Assembly: GCF_900109315.1 (NCBI RefSeq)
Contig: NZ_FOJC01000001.1
Span: 186,001-250,000 of the forward strand
DNA length: 64,000 nt
Source: [Haemophilus] ducreyi
Lineage (GTDB): Bacteria > Pseudomonadota > Gammaproteobacteria > Enterobacterales > Pasteurellaceae
Direction of reading: 5' to 3'
Shown here: in pieces, positions 29,845 to 39,308 of the stretch
Numbering within the stretch: position 1 is the first letter of the stretch
How the letters are laid out: every line of letters begins with the position of its first letter
The notes under the pieces: model-generated
Databases searched by the model: none
What the model was told of the DNA's origin: nothing
What the model saw: only the letters and a program-made list of their open reading frames with translations
Program-made: the position numbers and the translations under genes

Positions 29845-30648
29845 CTAAAAGAAAGAGAAAATGTTTTGTTCATATAGCATTTTGGCAACCATAATAAATG
29901 ACATTGAAACTAACATTGGCCGTATTAACTTTTTCCCTTTAGTCACCACCATTCTAGCACCTAATATGCCACCAATAAATTGCCCGACCATCATTAAAAA
30001 ACCAATTTTCCACATAACAGCATTGCCTAAAATAAAGAAGATAAGTGAAGCAACATTTGAAGTGAAATTAAGTACTTTAGCGTGTGCGACAGCTTTAGAT
30101 AAGTTGAAGCCAAGCAGTAGGATAAAAGCCAAGGTAAAAAATGAGCCAGTTGCAGGTCCAAATACACCATCATAAAAACCAATACCGATTGCCGCACTGA
30201 ATGCGAAAAGTGGCAAACTAATTCGTGGTTTACGATCTTCATTATCAATATTAGGGCTTAACAAGCAATAAAATCCAATAATTAAAATCAAAAATGGCAG
30301 AATAGCTTTCAGTGCATTGATATCAATTATTTGCACGAAAATAGTCCCGGCGGCAGCACCAATAAAAGTTAAAAGAATTAATAAGGCGATTTGTTTAATA
30401 TTGACCGCTTTTTTAGACACAAAATAAAGTGATGCTGAGAATGAACCACCACAAGCTTGCAATTTATTTGTACCTAATGCTATGGTAGGCGGTAGCCCCG
30501 CTGATAGTAATGCCGGAATAGTTAATAAGCCACCGCCACCAGCAATCGAATCAATAAAACCGGCAAGGGTAGCCACGGCGAATAACATTGTGAGTATATC
30601 TATTCCTAACTCTATTTCCATATTGAATGATTGCCCTGATAAATTCAT
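29845..30648 (-). CDS. TSUP (TauE/SafE) family permease
   Basis: Inner-membrane protein of up to 267 residues with about eight hydrophobic helices. The repeats FIDSIAGGGGLLTIPALLSAG with GTNKLQ and FYDGVFGPATGSFFTLAFI are the family's two half-motifs. Members export or import sulfite, sulfoacetate or other sulfur-containing anions; the substrate here is unknown. The Met at codon 10 (30621) is an alternative start. nth follows closely. Confidence 0.88.
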   Translation of the reverse strand: MNLSGQSFNMEIELGIDILTMLFAVATLAGFIDSIAGGGGLLTIPALLSAGLPPTIALGTNKLQACGGSFSASLYFVSKKAVNIKQIALLILLTFIGAAAGTIFVQIIDINALKAILPFLILIIGFYCLLSPNIDNEDRKPRISLPLFAFSAAIGIGFYDGVFGPATGSFFTLAFILLLGFNLSKAVAHAKVLNFTSNVASLIFFILGNAVMWKIGFLMMVGQFIGGILGARMVVTKGKKLIRPMLVSMSFIMVAKMLYEQNIFSFF

Positions 30649-30735
30649 TTGTAGTAATATACAATATTTTGCCTTTATCGGAAAATAATTATCTTTTTTC
30701 TTTAAAAAACGTTTTTATAATTAAGAGGAATACCA

Positions 30736-31221
30736 ATGTTTATTAGCCTTATTGTGGCGCGTACAAAAAATCACGTGATAGGCCGCCACAATCAAATGCC
30801 TTGGCATTTGCCTCGTGATTTAATGTGGTTTCGCGAAAAAACCATAGATAAACCGATAATTATGGGACGTAAGACCTATGAGTCTATTGGCCGTCTTTTA
30901 CCTAAGCGACCCAATATTATTTTATCGCGAACTGAATTAAAGATTGATGGGGCTTATACGGCAACCAGCTTAGCCGAAGCGATTGAATTAGCAAAAAAAT
31001 TTACAGCTGAAGAAATAATGGTTATTGGTGGAGGAGAGTTATTTAAACAGGCGCTGCCATTAGCCCAAAGACTGTATTTAACGGAGATTGAAGCTGATAT
31101 TGAAGGCGATACTTACTTTGAATTTAATGAACAAGATTGGCAATTAATTAGCAAAGAAAGCTCAGAAATAGATGAACATAACAACTATGTTTGTCATTTT
31201 ATGCAATTTGAGCGTATTTAA
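30736..31221 (+). CDS. folA: Dihydrofolate reductase
   Basis: Reduces dihydrofolate with NADPH. The 161 residues contain the substrate loop RHNQMPWHLPRDLMWFR with the catalytic acidic residue (Asp in LPRDL), GRKTYESIGR and the cofactor motif VIGGGELFKQAL. AGAGGAA precedes the ATG. With folE and folD this is the third folate gene in the window, but the three are not linked in one operon. Confidence 0.97.
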   Translation: MFISLIVARTKNHVIGRHNQMPWHLPRDLMWFREKTIDKPIIMGRKTYESIGRLLPKRPNIILSRTELKIDGAYTATSLAEAIELAKKFTAEEIMVIGGGELFKQALPLAQRLYLTEIEADIEGDTYFEFNEQDWQLISKESSEIDEHNNYVCHFMQFERI

Positions 31222-31342
31222 TGTGTTTTTTTTGAACAATTGAACTGAAAAAATGTGAACGCAAACCTTTGCTTTTTTTATGCTTAGATACAAACAAAAA
31301 TAGAATAATTAAAATAGCGATAACATATTTTAGGAGGTATTG

Positions 31343-31558
31343 ATGAACTATGTTGAATTGTTAGGTTATTTAGCTATGTTATTAGTCGGTCTTTCATTTT
31401 TAATGAAAGACGTGATTAAACTTCGATTCGTAAATGCATTAGGCTGTATCTGTTTTAGCATTTATGGAATATTGATTGGTTCATTCCCAGTTGCGGCATT
31501 AAATGGTTTTGTCGCTTGTACAAATATTTACTTTCTGATTAACAATAATAAAGATTGA
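31343..31558 (+). CDS. Small YgjV-like inner-membrane protein
   Basis: A 71-residue hydrophobic protein with two or three helices: LLGYLAMLLVGLSFLM, then FVNALGCICFSIYGILIGSFPVAALNG split over two helices, ending NIYFLINN. The pattern resembles one repeat of the YgjV family. A strong AGGAGGT precedes the ATG at 31343. Its function is unknown. It appears to be a single-gene unit after folA. Confidence 0.7.
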   Translation: MNYVELLGYLAMLLVGLSFLMKDVIKLRFVNALGCICFSIYGILIGSFPVAALNGFVACTNIYFLINNNKD

Positions 31559-31624
31559 ATTTTGGTCTATTAGCGCTCTGATTTGCTATAAAAATAGTAA
31601 ATTAGACCGCTTAGTTTTAGCATT

Positions 31625-33004
31625 TTACAGATTAGCCAAAATATCTAAAGTTTGACTTAATGTTTTAACCGCAAAAATTTCCATTCCTTGAATCGTTTTT
31701 TTCGGCATATTGCCGTATGGAATAATGGCGCGTCGAAAACCGTGCTTAGTGGCTTCACTCATTCTTTCCTGACCGCTTGGTACTGGGCGAATCTCACCAG
31801 CTAATCCCACTTCTCCAAATACGACAAGATCACGAGGTAATGCACGATTACGAAAACTAGAAATTAAAGCAAGGATTAAGGCTAAATCGGCACTGGTTTC
31901 GGTTATTTTCACGCCACCGACAACATTTACAAAAACATCTTGATCAGACATTTGTAAACCTCCGTGACGATGTAAAACCGCTAATAATAATGATAGACGA
32001 TTGTGATCTAAACCTACGGCAACCCGTCTTGGATTAGCGAGCATTGAATGATCAACTAACGCTTGAATTTCCACTAATAATGGGCGTGTTCCTTCCCATA
32101 ATACCATCACTGAGCTACCGGGGGTTTGTTCTTCACTACGGCTTAAAAAAATAGCGGAAGGATTTTTTACTTCGCGTAATCCTTGCTCAGTCATTGCAAA
32201 AACGCCAAGTTCATTGACCGCCCCGAAGCGGTTTTTTTGGCTACGCAGTGTGCGAAAACGCGAGTCCGCTTCACCTTCTAATAAAATTGAGGCATCAATA
32301 CAATGTTCCAACACTTTTGGACCGGCTAACATTCCATCCTTAGTAACGTGGCCAACCATAATGATCGCCACTTGTTGCATTTTGGCATAACGTGTTAAGA
32401 AAGACGCACATTCACGAACTTGTGAAACACTGCCAGGTGACGATTGAATATCGGCTAAATGCATAACTTGAATGGAGTCGATCACCATGATTTTAGGTTT
32501 TTCTTGATCGGCAATATTACAAATATGTTCGACAGAAGTTTCTGATAGCATTTTAAGATGTTCAGTGGGTAAACCTAACCGATTAGCGCGCATAGCTACT
32601 TGTTGTAAGGACTCTTCACCAGTAACATATAAAGCCGAATGCTGTTTCGATAAGCCACACATCACTTGTAATAAAAGAGTTGATTTACCCGCACCAGGGT
32701 GGCCACCAATCAGAATTGCTGAGCCTGGCACAATACCACCGCCGAGGACGCGATCTAATTCATTAAAACCACTACTAAAACGAGGTACTTCTTGCAAACT
32801 AATATCGGCAAGGCGTTGGATTTTGCCAGATGTTTCGCCTGCATAGCCACTAAAGCGGTCATTTTTATTCATTTCTTTGCTTGAAATTAGGCGTATTTCA
32901 CTAATTGTGTTCCACGCCTTGCATTTTCTACATTGCCCCATCCAGCGAGAATATTCCGCCCCACAATCATTACATACATAAGCCGTTTTTGCTACCTTTG
33001 CCAT
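31625..33004 (-). CDS. radA: DNA repair protein RadA
   Basis: RecA-like ATPase that drives branch migration during recombination. The 459 residues show a C4 zinc finger (CNDCGAEY...CRKCKAW), Walker A GGHPGAGKST (about 96-105), the RadA-specific KNRFG motif and a C-terminal Lon-like domain. It is transcribed away from pilA. Confidence 0.97.
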   Translation of the reverse strand: MAKVAKTAYVCNDCGAEYSRWMGQCRKCKAWNTISEIRLISSKEMNKNDRFSGYAGETSGKIQRLADISLQEVPRFSSGFNELDRVLGGGIVPGSAILIGGHPGAGKSTLLLQVMCGLSKQHSALYVTGEESLQQVAMRANRLGLPTEHLKMLSETSVEHICNIADQEKPKIMVIDSIQVMHLADIQSSPGSVSQVRECASFLTRYAKMQQVAIIMVGHVTKDGMLAGPKVLEHCIDASILLEGEADSRFRTLRSQKNRFGAVNELGVFAMTEQGLREVKNPSAIFLSRSEEQTPGSSVMVLWEGTRPLLVEIQALVDHSMLANPRRVAVGLDHNRLSLLLAVLHRHGGLQMSDQDVFVNVVGGVKITETSADLALILALISSFRNRALPRDLVVFGEVGLAGEIRPVPSGQERMSEATKHGFRRAIIPYGNMPKKTIQGMEIFAVKTLSQTLDILANL

Positions 33005-33083
33005 TTTAACCTTCTAAATCCGATCAAACCCTCAAAGTATAACAAAAAACACTGACTAAATACACAGGCTTTTATCCGCTTAT

Positions 33084-33105
33084 TTTTGCGATATAGATCG
33101 AATAA
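33084..33105 (+). promoter_or_regulatory. CRP-S (Sxy-dependent CRP) site before pilA
   Basis: The 22-bp site has TGCGA (33087-33091), six bases, TCGAA (33098-33102) within T-rich and A-rich flanks. The CRP-S form is TGCGA-N6-TCGCA, with C6 replacing the usual T6, which makes CRP depend on Sxy. It sits 93 bp upstream of pilA, in line with competence control of the pilus operon. The match is 9 of 10 in the core. Confidence 0.75.
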
Positions 33106-33197
33106 ATAACCTTTTTAAGTCGCATAAATTGCTGACAAATTGCACACTGTCTCTGCTATTTTTTTATTGATATTGAATATTGATATAGGAGAGAACA

Positions 33198-33644
33198 ATG
33201 TCATCTTTATTTTTGATTAAGCCACTACAAAAGGCGTTTACTTTAATTGAATTAATGATTGTGATTGCCATTATCGCAATTTTAGCTACGGTTGCGATTC
33301 CTTCTTACAATAGTTATACCAAAAAAGCTGCGTTATCTGAGTTATTAGCCGCTTCATCAGCGTATAAAACCGATGTAGAAATATGTGTTTATAATTTGGG
33401 TAGAACAGATGGATGTAATGCAGGAACAAACGGTATAAAAAATGATAATTCAGGTAAAAGTAAATATGTCGGATCAATCAGTGTAGAAAATGGAACGATT
33501 ACAGTAACGGGTAAAGAAAGCCTTAAAGATTATAGTTATAAAATGACACCAACCTTACAAGGCGAATCCTTAACTTGGAAAACGACTTGTAATGGTGCTG
33601 ATACTAGCCTTTTCCCTGCTAATTTTTGTTCTACTGAACAATAA
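33198..33644 (+). CDS. pilA: Type IV major pilin PilA (ApfA-like)
   Basis: Pilin of 148 residues with a 13-residue leader and mature start FTLIELMIVIAIIAIL, including Glu5. The residue before the cut is Ala (QKA/FTLIEL), where most type IV prepilins have Gly. Four cysteines lie in the globular part, two near the C-terminus (TTCNGAD, ANFCSTEQ) as in the disulfide-bound loop. It heads pilABCD, used for adhesion and DNA uptake. AGGAGAG precedes the ATG. Confidence 0.96.
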   Translation: MSSLFLIKPLQKAFTLIELMIVIAIIAILATVAIPSYNSYTKKAALSELLAASSAYKTDVEICVYNLGRTDGCNAGTNGIKNDNSGKSKYVGSISVENGTITVTGKESLKDYSYKMTPTLQGESLTWKTTCNGADTSLFPANFCSTEQ

Positions 33645-33655
33645 GGAAAAAATCA

Positions 33656-35050
33656 ATGCAGTATGCGGTATTTGATCTTCATCGCCAACAGAATTTTATT
33701 ATTTCAGCGGAGAGATGGCAAAAGAACTGTCAAGAAAAAGATCTTTTATTACGTTATCTTGCATTACCGGTTCAAGAAAATGAGGACAGGTTATGGTTAG
33801 CCATCGATGATATGAAAAATTTAAATGCGTGTGAAATTTTTGCATTTATGGCTCATAAAACGATAGAACCGGTGTTGGTTTCTGCGGAAGAATTGAAATA
33901 TTTATTGAATCAACTGGCGCCAGAGCAACAAGCGGTGTATGAAGAAAGTGAGCTAACTTATCAAGTACAAACAGAAAGTGAAACATTGAATTTAAATGAT
34001 CCTATTATTCAATTACTTGATAATTTATTTAAATTTTGTTTAAGGCAAAATGCTTCCGATATTCATTTTGGGCCACAAAAAGCACAGTTACAGATTCGGT
34101 TGCGGATTGATGGTGTGTTACATATCTACAAAACATTGGCAATTCATTTGGCTGCTCGCATTATTTCACGTATCAAATTGTTGGCTAAACTTGATATTAG
34201 CGAAACACGGCTACCGCAAGATGGGCAATTCCATTTTAAAACAATCGTATCTGAAACCCTTGATTTCCGTGTATCGAGTTTGCCTACTCAATGGGGCGAA
34301 AAAATTGTATTACGCTTACAAAAAAATAAACCAACCCATTTTGATTTTGTTGAATTGGGGTTATTGCCTGCGCAAAAAACTACGTTATTACACTTATTGC
34401 ATCAACCGCAAGGTCTAATTTTAGTTACTGGCCCCACCGGCAGTGGCAAAAGTATCACATTGTATAGTGCGTTAAGTCATCTGAATCAACCGGATAAGCA
34501 TATTTTAACGGCAGAAAATCCAATAGAAATTGAGATCGAAGGAATCATTCAAACACAAGTTAATCGAGCGATTCAGCTAGATTTTAGCCATCTATTACGA
34601 ACATTTTTGCGCCAAGATCCTGATATTATTATGTTAGGTGAGATTCGTGATCCGGAGAGTGCCGAAATTGCATTACGCGCTGCACAAACAGGGCATCTTG
34701 TGCTTTCTACATTACATACTAATGATGCGCCCTCTGCAATTGAACGGCTATTACAATTAGGTATTAAAGAATATGAGCTTAAAAATGCCTTATTATTAGT
34801 CATTGCACAACGGTTTGTCCGCAAGCTATGCACGCAATGTTTTGGTAAAGGCTGTCAGGCTTGCTATCAGGGCTATAGAGGACGCATTGGCATTTATCAA
34901 TTATTAAGCCGTACGGGAAAAATCTTTGAAAAAGAGACCGCTTATCTTGATTTTGCTAGTTTACATCATAGTGCGAAGCATAAGTTAGAGGCCGATATTA
35001 CGTCCTTAGCAGAAATTAACAGAGTATTAGGCGATGCTGAAAATATATGA
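33656..35050 (+). CDS. pilB: Pilus assembly ATPase PilB
   Basis: GspE-family hexameric ATPase that drives pilus extension. The 464 residues contain Walker A GPTGSGKSIT (from about residue 259), the Asp box LRTFLRQDPDIIMLGEIRDPESAEIALRAAQ region and His box TLHTNDAPSAI, plus a C4-type zinc motif (CTQCFGKGCQACYQG). It overlaps pilC by 17 bp. Confidence 0.96.
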   Translation: MQYAVFDLHRQQNFIISAERWQKNCQEKDLLLRYLALPVQENEDRLWLAIDDMKNLNACEIFAFMAHKTIEPVLVSAEELKYLLNQLAPEQQAVYEESELTYQVQTESETLNLNDPIIQLLDNLFKFCLRQNASDIHFGPQKAQLQIRLRIDGVLHIYKTLAIHLAARIISRIKLLAKLDISETRLPQDGQFHFKTIVSETLDFRVSSLPTQWGEKIVLRLQKNKPTHFDFVELGLLPAQKTTLLHLLHQPQGLILVTGPTGSGKSITLYSALSHLNQPDKHILTAENPIEIEIEGIIQTQVNRAIQLDFSHLLRTFLRQDPDIIMLGEIRDPESAEIALRAAQTGHLVLSTLHTNDAPSAIERLLQLGIKEYELKNALLLVIAQRFVRKLCTQCFGKGCQACYQGYRGRIGIYQLLSRTGKIFEKETAYLDFASLHHSAKHKLEADITSLAEINRVLGDAENI

Positions 35051-36227
35051 ATTTCATTGGCGGGCTTTTAATCGTTTTAATCAACGGCAAAAAGGTAAAT
35101 CTCTGGCCAAAAGTCACGATGAATTAGAACAACGGCTATTAGCTAAAGGCTATTCAAATATCCATATTCAACGTGATTTTATTTTAGTTAGGAAACCCAA
35201 AAGCGAACAAATCACTCAATTAATTAATCAGTTAGCTATGTTATTGAATGCCTCGGTTCCATTAAAACAATCGCTGGTGATGGTATTAGAAAACGTACAT
35301 AATATTAAATTATATTTATGGTTATATGAAATTATTACGCTGTTAGAAGCGGGGCATACTTTTTCAGCCAGTCTCACTAAAATGAACGTTTATTTGACTA
35401 AGCAAGAAATTCAGTTAATTAAGATGGGAGAACAGAGTGGGCGTTTAGCCATTATGCTAGATAACATTGCAAAAGTACGTACTCAATCACAGAAATTAGC
35501 TAATAAAGTAAAGAAAATTATGTTTTATCCGGCGATTATTTTAGCCGTATCAATTAGTGTATTAATTGGATTGTTATTATTTATTGTGCCTCAATTTGAA
35601 GATCTTTATCGTAACAAAGATCAGTCACTGCCTTTTATTACCCAATTATTATTTCAGTTATCGAATTTTCTTCAACAATATGCATTTATTTTATTCATCG
35701 GCGGCCTATTTAGCGGTATTGTTAGCTATTTTTTAGCGAAAAAGAGGCTTTTTTGGCGTACCTTAAGATCGCGTTTATTAAATCATATGCCAGGGTTTCA
35801 GCAAATTATTAAAGATGCTCGAATTATTTTCTTTAGTCAAAATCTTGCGTTAATGCTTAATGCACATATTCATTTAGATGCAACGTTAAAAGCATTTTTA
35901 TCAGAACATCGCCAAGATCCGGTATTACATCAGGAGATTTTGAGTATATTAAGTTTATTAAAGCAAGGTTATAAATTCTCTGAGGGGCTTAATCCAACCG
36001 TATTTACTAGCCAAGTAGTACAAATGATGGCAATTGGCGAACAAAGTGGTAATTTGGCTAAAATGTGTATGTGTATTAGTCAACTGTATCAGCAAAAACT
36101 AGACTACCAAATTGATTTGTTTGCTCAATTACTTGAACCGGTTTTAATGTTAGTGATTGGCATTATTGTGGGGACGATTTTGATTGGGATTTATTTGCCT
36201 ATTTTTGATATGGGAGCATTGGTGTAA
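35034..36227 (+). CDS. pilC: Pilus inner-membrane platform protein PilC
   Basis: GspF-family protein of 397 residues with two cytoplasmic repeats and three membrane segments (FYPAIILAVSISVLIGLLLF, FILFIGGLFSGIVSYFL, and the C-terminal LVIGIIVGTILIGIYLPIF). The motif MGEQSGRLAIML and its repeat IGEQSGNLAKM are typical. It shares one base with pilD. Confidence 0.96.
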   Translation: MLKIYEFHWRAFNRFNQRQKGKSLAKSHDELEQRLLAKGYSNIHIQRDFILVRKPKSEQITQLINQLAMLLNASVPLKQSLVMVLENVHNIKLYLWLYEIITLLEAGHTFSASLTKMNVYLTKQEIQLIKMGEQSGRLAIMLDNIAKVRTQSQKLANKVKKIMFYPAIILAVSISVLIGLLLFIVPQFEDLYRNKDQSLPFITQLLFQLSNFLQQYAFILFIGGLFSGIVSYFLAKKRLFWRTLRSRLLNHMPGFQQIIKDARIIFFSQNLALMLNAHIHLDATLKAFLSEHRQDPVLHQEILSILSLLKQGYKFSEGLNPTVFTSQVVQMMAIGEQSGNLAKMCMCISQLYQQKLDYQIDLFAQLLEPVLMLVIGIIVGTILIGIYLPIFDMGALV

Positions 36228-36872
36228 TGCAAACATTAGAAATTCCCATTTTTATCGCAATCAGCTTCAGCTTATTATTTGCTTATTGGTGTCAAATGGC
36301 TATTCCATGTTTTGCTGAGTATATTAATCGACAAGTTTATGATGAATATCATCATTTAAGTGGCATACCTTGCTCAGATTCGTATGCTGATTTTTTACGT
36401 TATTCTAAATTACAACCACAACAGAGCCAATGGGCAAGGGCTTTTATGTACTGTTTCCGTTACTTGCATTTGGGTTTGTTGAACAGCCATTATTAGCGTT
36501 ATTATTGATGATATTCGCTATGTTTTTGTTATATTTGTGTTGGTTATGCTACAGCAAATGCAAAATTTTTATCTAAAAAGCTTACTTTTTGCAATAGGAT
36601 TATTTACTTTTTTGAGTTTCTTTAGTTATTTCTTTTTTAAAAAAGAGGCGATTGGATTAGGCGATATTTTATTGTGTTTAGCATTAGCACCACTTTTCAC
36701 CACTAATCAATTATTAATAATGTTGTTATCTGCTTCATTATTAGGTCTTTTTTATTATTTTATGTGTGAATATTTGAGCGGTAAGAAACGGCTGAAATTA
36801 CCCTTTATTCCATTTATTAGTGTTTCGACTTTATGCGTGATTATTGATAAAATCTATTTCTCAATGTTTTAG
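36227..36872 (+). pseudogene. pilD: Prepilin peptidase PilD, broken by two frameshifts
   Basis: Should cleave and methylate PilA. The reading frame starts at 36227, leaves frame at about 36443 (GGGCTTTTATG), runs as VLFPLLAFGFVEQPL to KCKIF, and changes again at about 36562 (AAAATTTTTATC) to end at 36872. Each break is repaired by one added T, giving about 215 residues. The GxGD motif with one catalytic Asp is present (AIGLGDILL). The repaired stretch 36448-36565 has no Asp where the other catalytic residue is expected (LYLCWLCYS), so even a repaired protein may be inactive. Confidence 0.88.
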
Positions 36873-36889
36873 CTTAAAGGGTTGTTAAA

Positions 36890-37507
36890 ATGGCATTTGT
36901 CGTTGGTTTAACCGGTGGAATTGCAAGCGGTAAAACAACTATTGCGAATATGTTTGCTGAATTAGGGGCTACAATTATTGATGCAGATATTGTGGCTCGG
37001 CAGGTAGTAACAAAAGGAAGTCCTCTCTTTTTAAAGATTGTGCAACATTTTGGTCAACAGGTGTTAACGACACAAGGTGAGCTAAATCGAGCGCAGTTAC
37101 GCCAATTAATTTTTGCTAATCGAGTAGAAAAAAATTGGTTAAACAATTTACTGCATCCAGCAATTCGGCGTGAAATGTTAATTCAACTACGACAAGCAAG
37201 AGGTCCTTATGTATTGTTTGTTGTGCCATTATTAATTGAGAATAAATTAATAGAATTTTGTCAGCGTGTGTTAGTGATTGATGTTTATCCAGAAGTTCAG
37301 CTAGCGCGCGCGCTAACACGTGATCGAAGTAATATTGCTACCATTCGTGGCATTATGGTTTCGCAAGTTAACCGTTTAGCGCGGTTAAGTTATGCCGATG
37401 ATATTATCGAAAATAATCTGCCTTTAGCAGAGAGCCTGGAAAGGTTGCAAATGCAAGTGCAACAATTACATCAATACTATTTAACTTTAGCGACTCAGCA
37501 GGAATAA
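36890..37507 (+). CDS. coaE: Dephospho-CoA kinase
   Basis: Last step of coenzyme A synthesis. The 205 residues start with the P-loop [14 protein letters not shown], followed by DADIVARQV and the [10 protein letters not shown] segment typical of the family. It follows pilD and precedes yacG by 2 bp, an order kept in many gammaproteobacteria. Confidence 0.96.
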   Translation: MAFVVGLTGGIASGKTTIANMFAELGATIIDADIVARQVVTKGSPLFLKIVQHFGQQVLTTQGELNRAQLRQLIFANRVEKNWLNNLLHPAIRREMLIQLRQARGPYVLFVVPLLIENKLIEFCQRVLVIDVYPEVQLARALTRDRSNIATIRGIMVSQVNRLARLSYADDIIENNLPLAESLERLQMQVQQLHQYYLTLATQQE

Positions 37508-37509
37508 TT

Positions 37510-37698
37510 ATGTTACACACAATAGTAAATTGCCCAACTTGTGCAAAACAAGTCATATGGGATCCAGTAAGTAAATATCGGCCATTTTGTAGTGAACGTT
37601 GTCAATTGATTGATTTAGGTGAGTGGGCAAATGAAGAGAAACGGATTGCTAGCGTTGAAGATGAGGCAATGCACTATACATTTGATAACAATGATTAA
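37510..37698 (+). CDS. yacG: DNA gyrase inhibitor / zinc protein YacG
   Basis: A 62-residue zinc protein that binds the GyrB C-terminal region in Escherichia coli. The four ligands are in NCPTCAK and PFCSERCQL, followed by the conserved DLGEWANEE. Its start lies 2 bp after the coaE stop. Confidence 0.94.
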   Translation: MLHTIVNCPTCAKQVIWDPVSKYRPFCSERCQLIDLGEWANEEKRIASVEDEAMHYTFDNND

Positions 37699-37731
37699 GC
37701 GCGTCAGAAAAATGATCGCTTATTCTGTTTT

Positions 37732-38757
37732 CTATTCAAATAGCGTAGAAAAATGTTCTAGTTCTAACCAAATTTGTTCGCTAAATGCGTGTTTAGTTTG
37801 TTTTTCTAATTCAGCGAGTTGTTGAATAAGCAAATACAGCTTTTTATAGCTAAGCCGTTGAATAGCACTTTGATAGAATGGACGGCGATTTTGCCATATT
37901 TTTAAGCGGTCGAATTCGGCTCTTAAATTACTCACATAAAGTGCTTGTTGGCTAGTTAAGATTGGGGTTGGTGAGCGTGTTATTTCCAATAGAATTAACA
38001 GTTCTTTTTGCACAATTCTCAGTAGCATAACCACTTGTGTTTCTTCATCTTTTAAATATTTGAGTATTCGAATAGCACGTGCAATTTTGCCTTCTAATAA
38101 GGCATCAATCCATTGAAAAGGCGTAAATTGTGCAAATTGTTCAATAATTTCTTTCGCTTGTGGTAATGTTATTTTACCATCATGAGTACGCAGTTGTAGC
38201 TGTTGTAAGGTTTGTTGTAGCGCAATTAAATTACCTTCATAGCTGTATGCCAATAATTGCACTACTTCTACTTCTAGCTGTAATCCCATCATTTTAGCTC
38301 GATTAGCTAACCAAATGGGTAATCGATTAATATCAGGTGTTTGACAGCTGACTTGTACGAGTTTAGCATCTATTTGTGTAAACCAAGCTTGTTTTTCCAT
38401 CGCTTTACTAAATTTAGTTAAGCATAAAATCAGCATTAGATCAGCATTAATCGATCCGGCGAGTTTAGTAATATGGTTCATTTGTGCGGTTGTTGGATTT
38501 TCTGGCAGATTTAGAATGATAATTTGACGGCTAAAAAATAGACCGAAATTTTGGACAGATTCGAAGAGTTGCGCCCATTTGGTTTCATTATTAATCGTAA
38601 TTTCTTGTATTTCATCAAATTCTACCGCTTTAGCTGCATGAATAATTTGGGCTTTACTTTCATTTAGCAATAGTAGATCGTTGCCCGTCAGTAAGTAAAA
38701 GGGTGATAGGCTTTTTGATAAATGGTGAGTAAGCGCTTCAGGAAAAACTTTTTGCAT
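37732..38757 (-). CDS. holA: DNA polymerase III delta subunit
   Basis: Clamp-loader subunit that opens the beta clamp. The 341 residues have the N-terminal AAA+-like fold without a P-loop (YLLTGNDLLL near residue 22, then LNLPENPTTAQM) and a C-terminal collar domain. It ends the operon leuS-lptE-holA, which has the same order in Escherichia coli, and starts 5 bp after lptE. Confidence 0.95.
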   Translation of the reverse strand: MQKVFPEALTHHLSKSLSPFYLLTGNDLLLLNESKAQIIHAAKAVEFDEIQEITINNETKWAQLFESVQNFGLFFSRQIIILNLPENPTTAQMNHITKLAGSINADLMLILCLTKFSKAMEKQAWFTQIDAKLVQVSCQTPDINRLPIWLANRAKMMGLQLEVEVVQLLAYSYEGNLIALQQTLQQLQLRTHDGKITLPQAKEIIEQFAQFTPFQWIDALLEGKIARAIRILKYLKDEETQVVMLLRIVQKELLILLEITRSPTPILTSQQALYVSNLRAEFDRLKIWQNRRPFYQSAIQRLSYKKLYLLIQQLAELEKQTKHAFSEQIWLELEHFSTLFE

Positions 38758-38762
38758 TTATG

Positions 38763-39260
38763 CTATTTATTTACGAGGTTAAGTTCTTTGTGTAAGCCTG
38801 CCATTTTAATAATAAGTTGACGAGCGGCTTGTTCGTACATATCTTTCATAATCATTTCTCGTTCGGCAGATTTTGCTAATGCAGCACGAGCATCATCAAA
38901 GAACGTTCTATGAACGGATGTAGATAACGCATAATCGCCTTTTTCTGGCACATTGATCATCACTTCGACATTTAAAGTGATTAATTTCTCAGCTTCACGC
39001 GCTTGCGTAAATACGGAAACAACTTGGTTATTCGTTGATGCGGTAATCAGGCGTAATTTCGCAACGTTTTCTGTGGCAGAAACTAATTTTACATTGTTAA
39101 GTTGTAATTGACTACGTAATACCCGCGCCATTTCACTCTGTTGATCGACACTTTCAAAGGTCAGTGTCCGTAGTGCTTCTGGGAGAACTTCATTATTTTT
39201 GAAATGCCAACCGCAAGCACTTAAAGTGAGAATACAAAATAAGGTGAGCTTTTTTAACAT
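38763..39260 (-). CDS. lptE: LPS assembly lipoprotein LptE
   Basis: Outer-membrane lipoprotein that plugs the LptD barrel for lipopolysaccharide export. The 165 residues have a lipobox LTLSAC (Cys at 16) followed by GWHFKN, the usual GF/WH start of mature LptE. It lies between leuS and holA on the minus strand. Confidence 0.93.
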   Translation of the reverse strand: MLKKLTLFCILTLSACGWHFKNNEVLPEALRTLTFESVDQQSEMARVLRSQLQLNNVKLVSATENVAKLRLITASTNNQVVSVFTQAREAEKLITLNVEVMINVPEKGDYALSTSVHRTFFDDARAALAKSAEREMIMKDMYEQAARQLIIKMAGLHKELNLVNK

Positions 39261-39308
39261 TTTTGTTCCTTATAAGCTCCCTTCATTAAGGAGGGAGGCG
39301 CGGATAGA

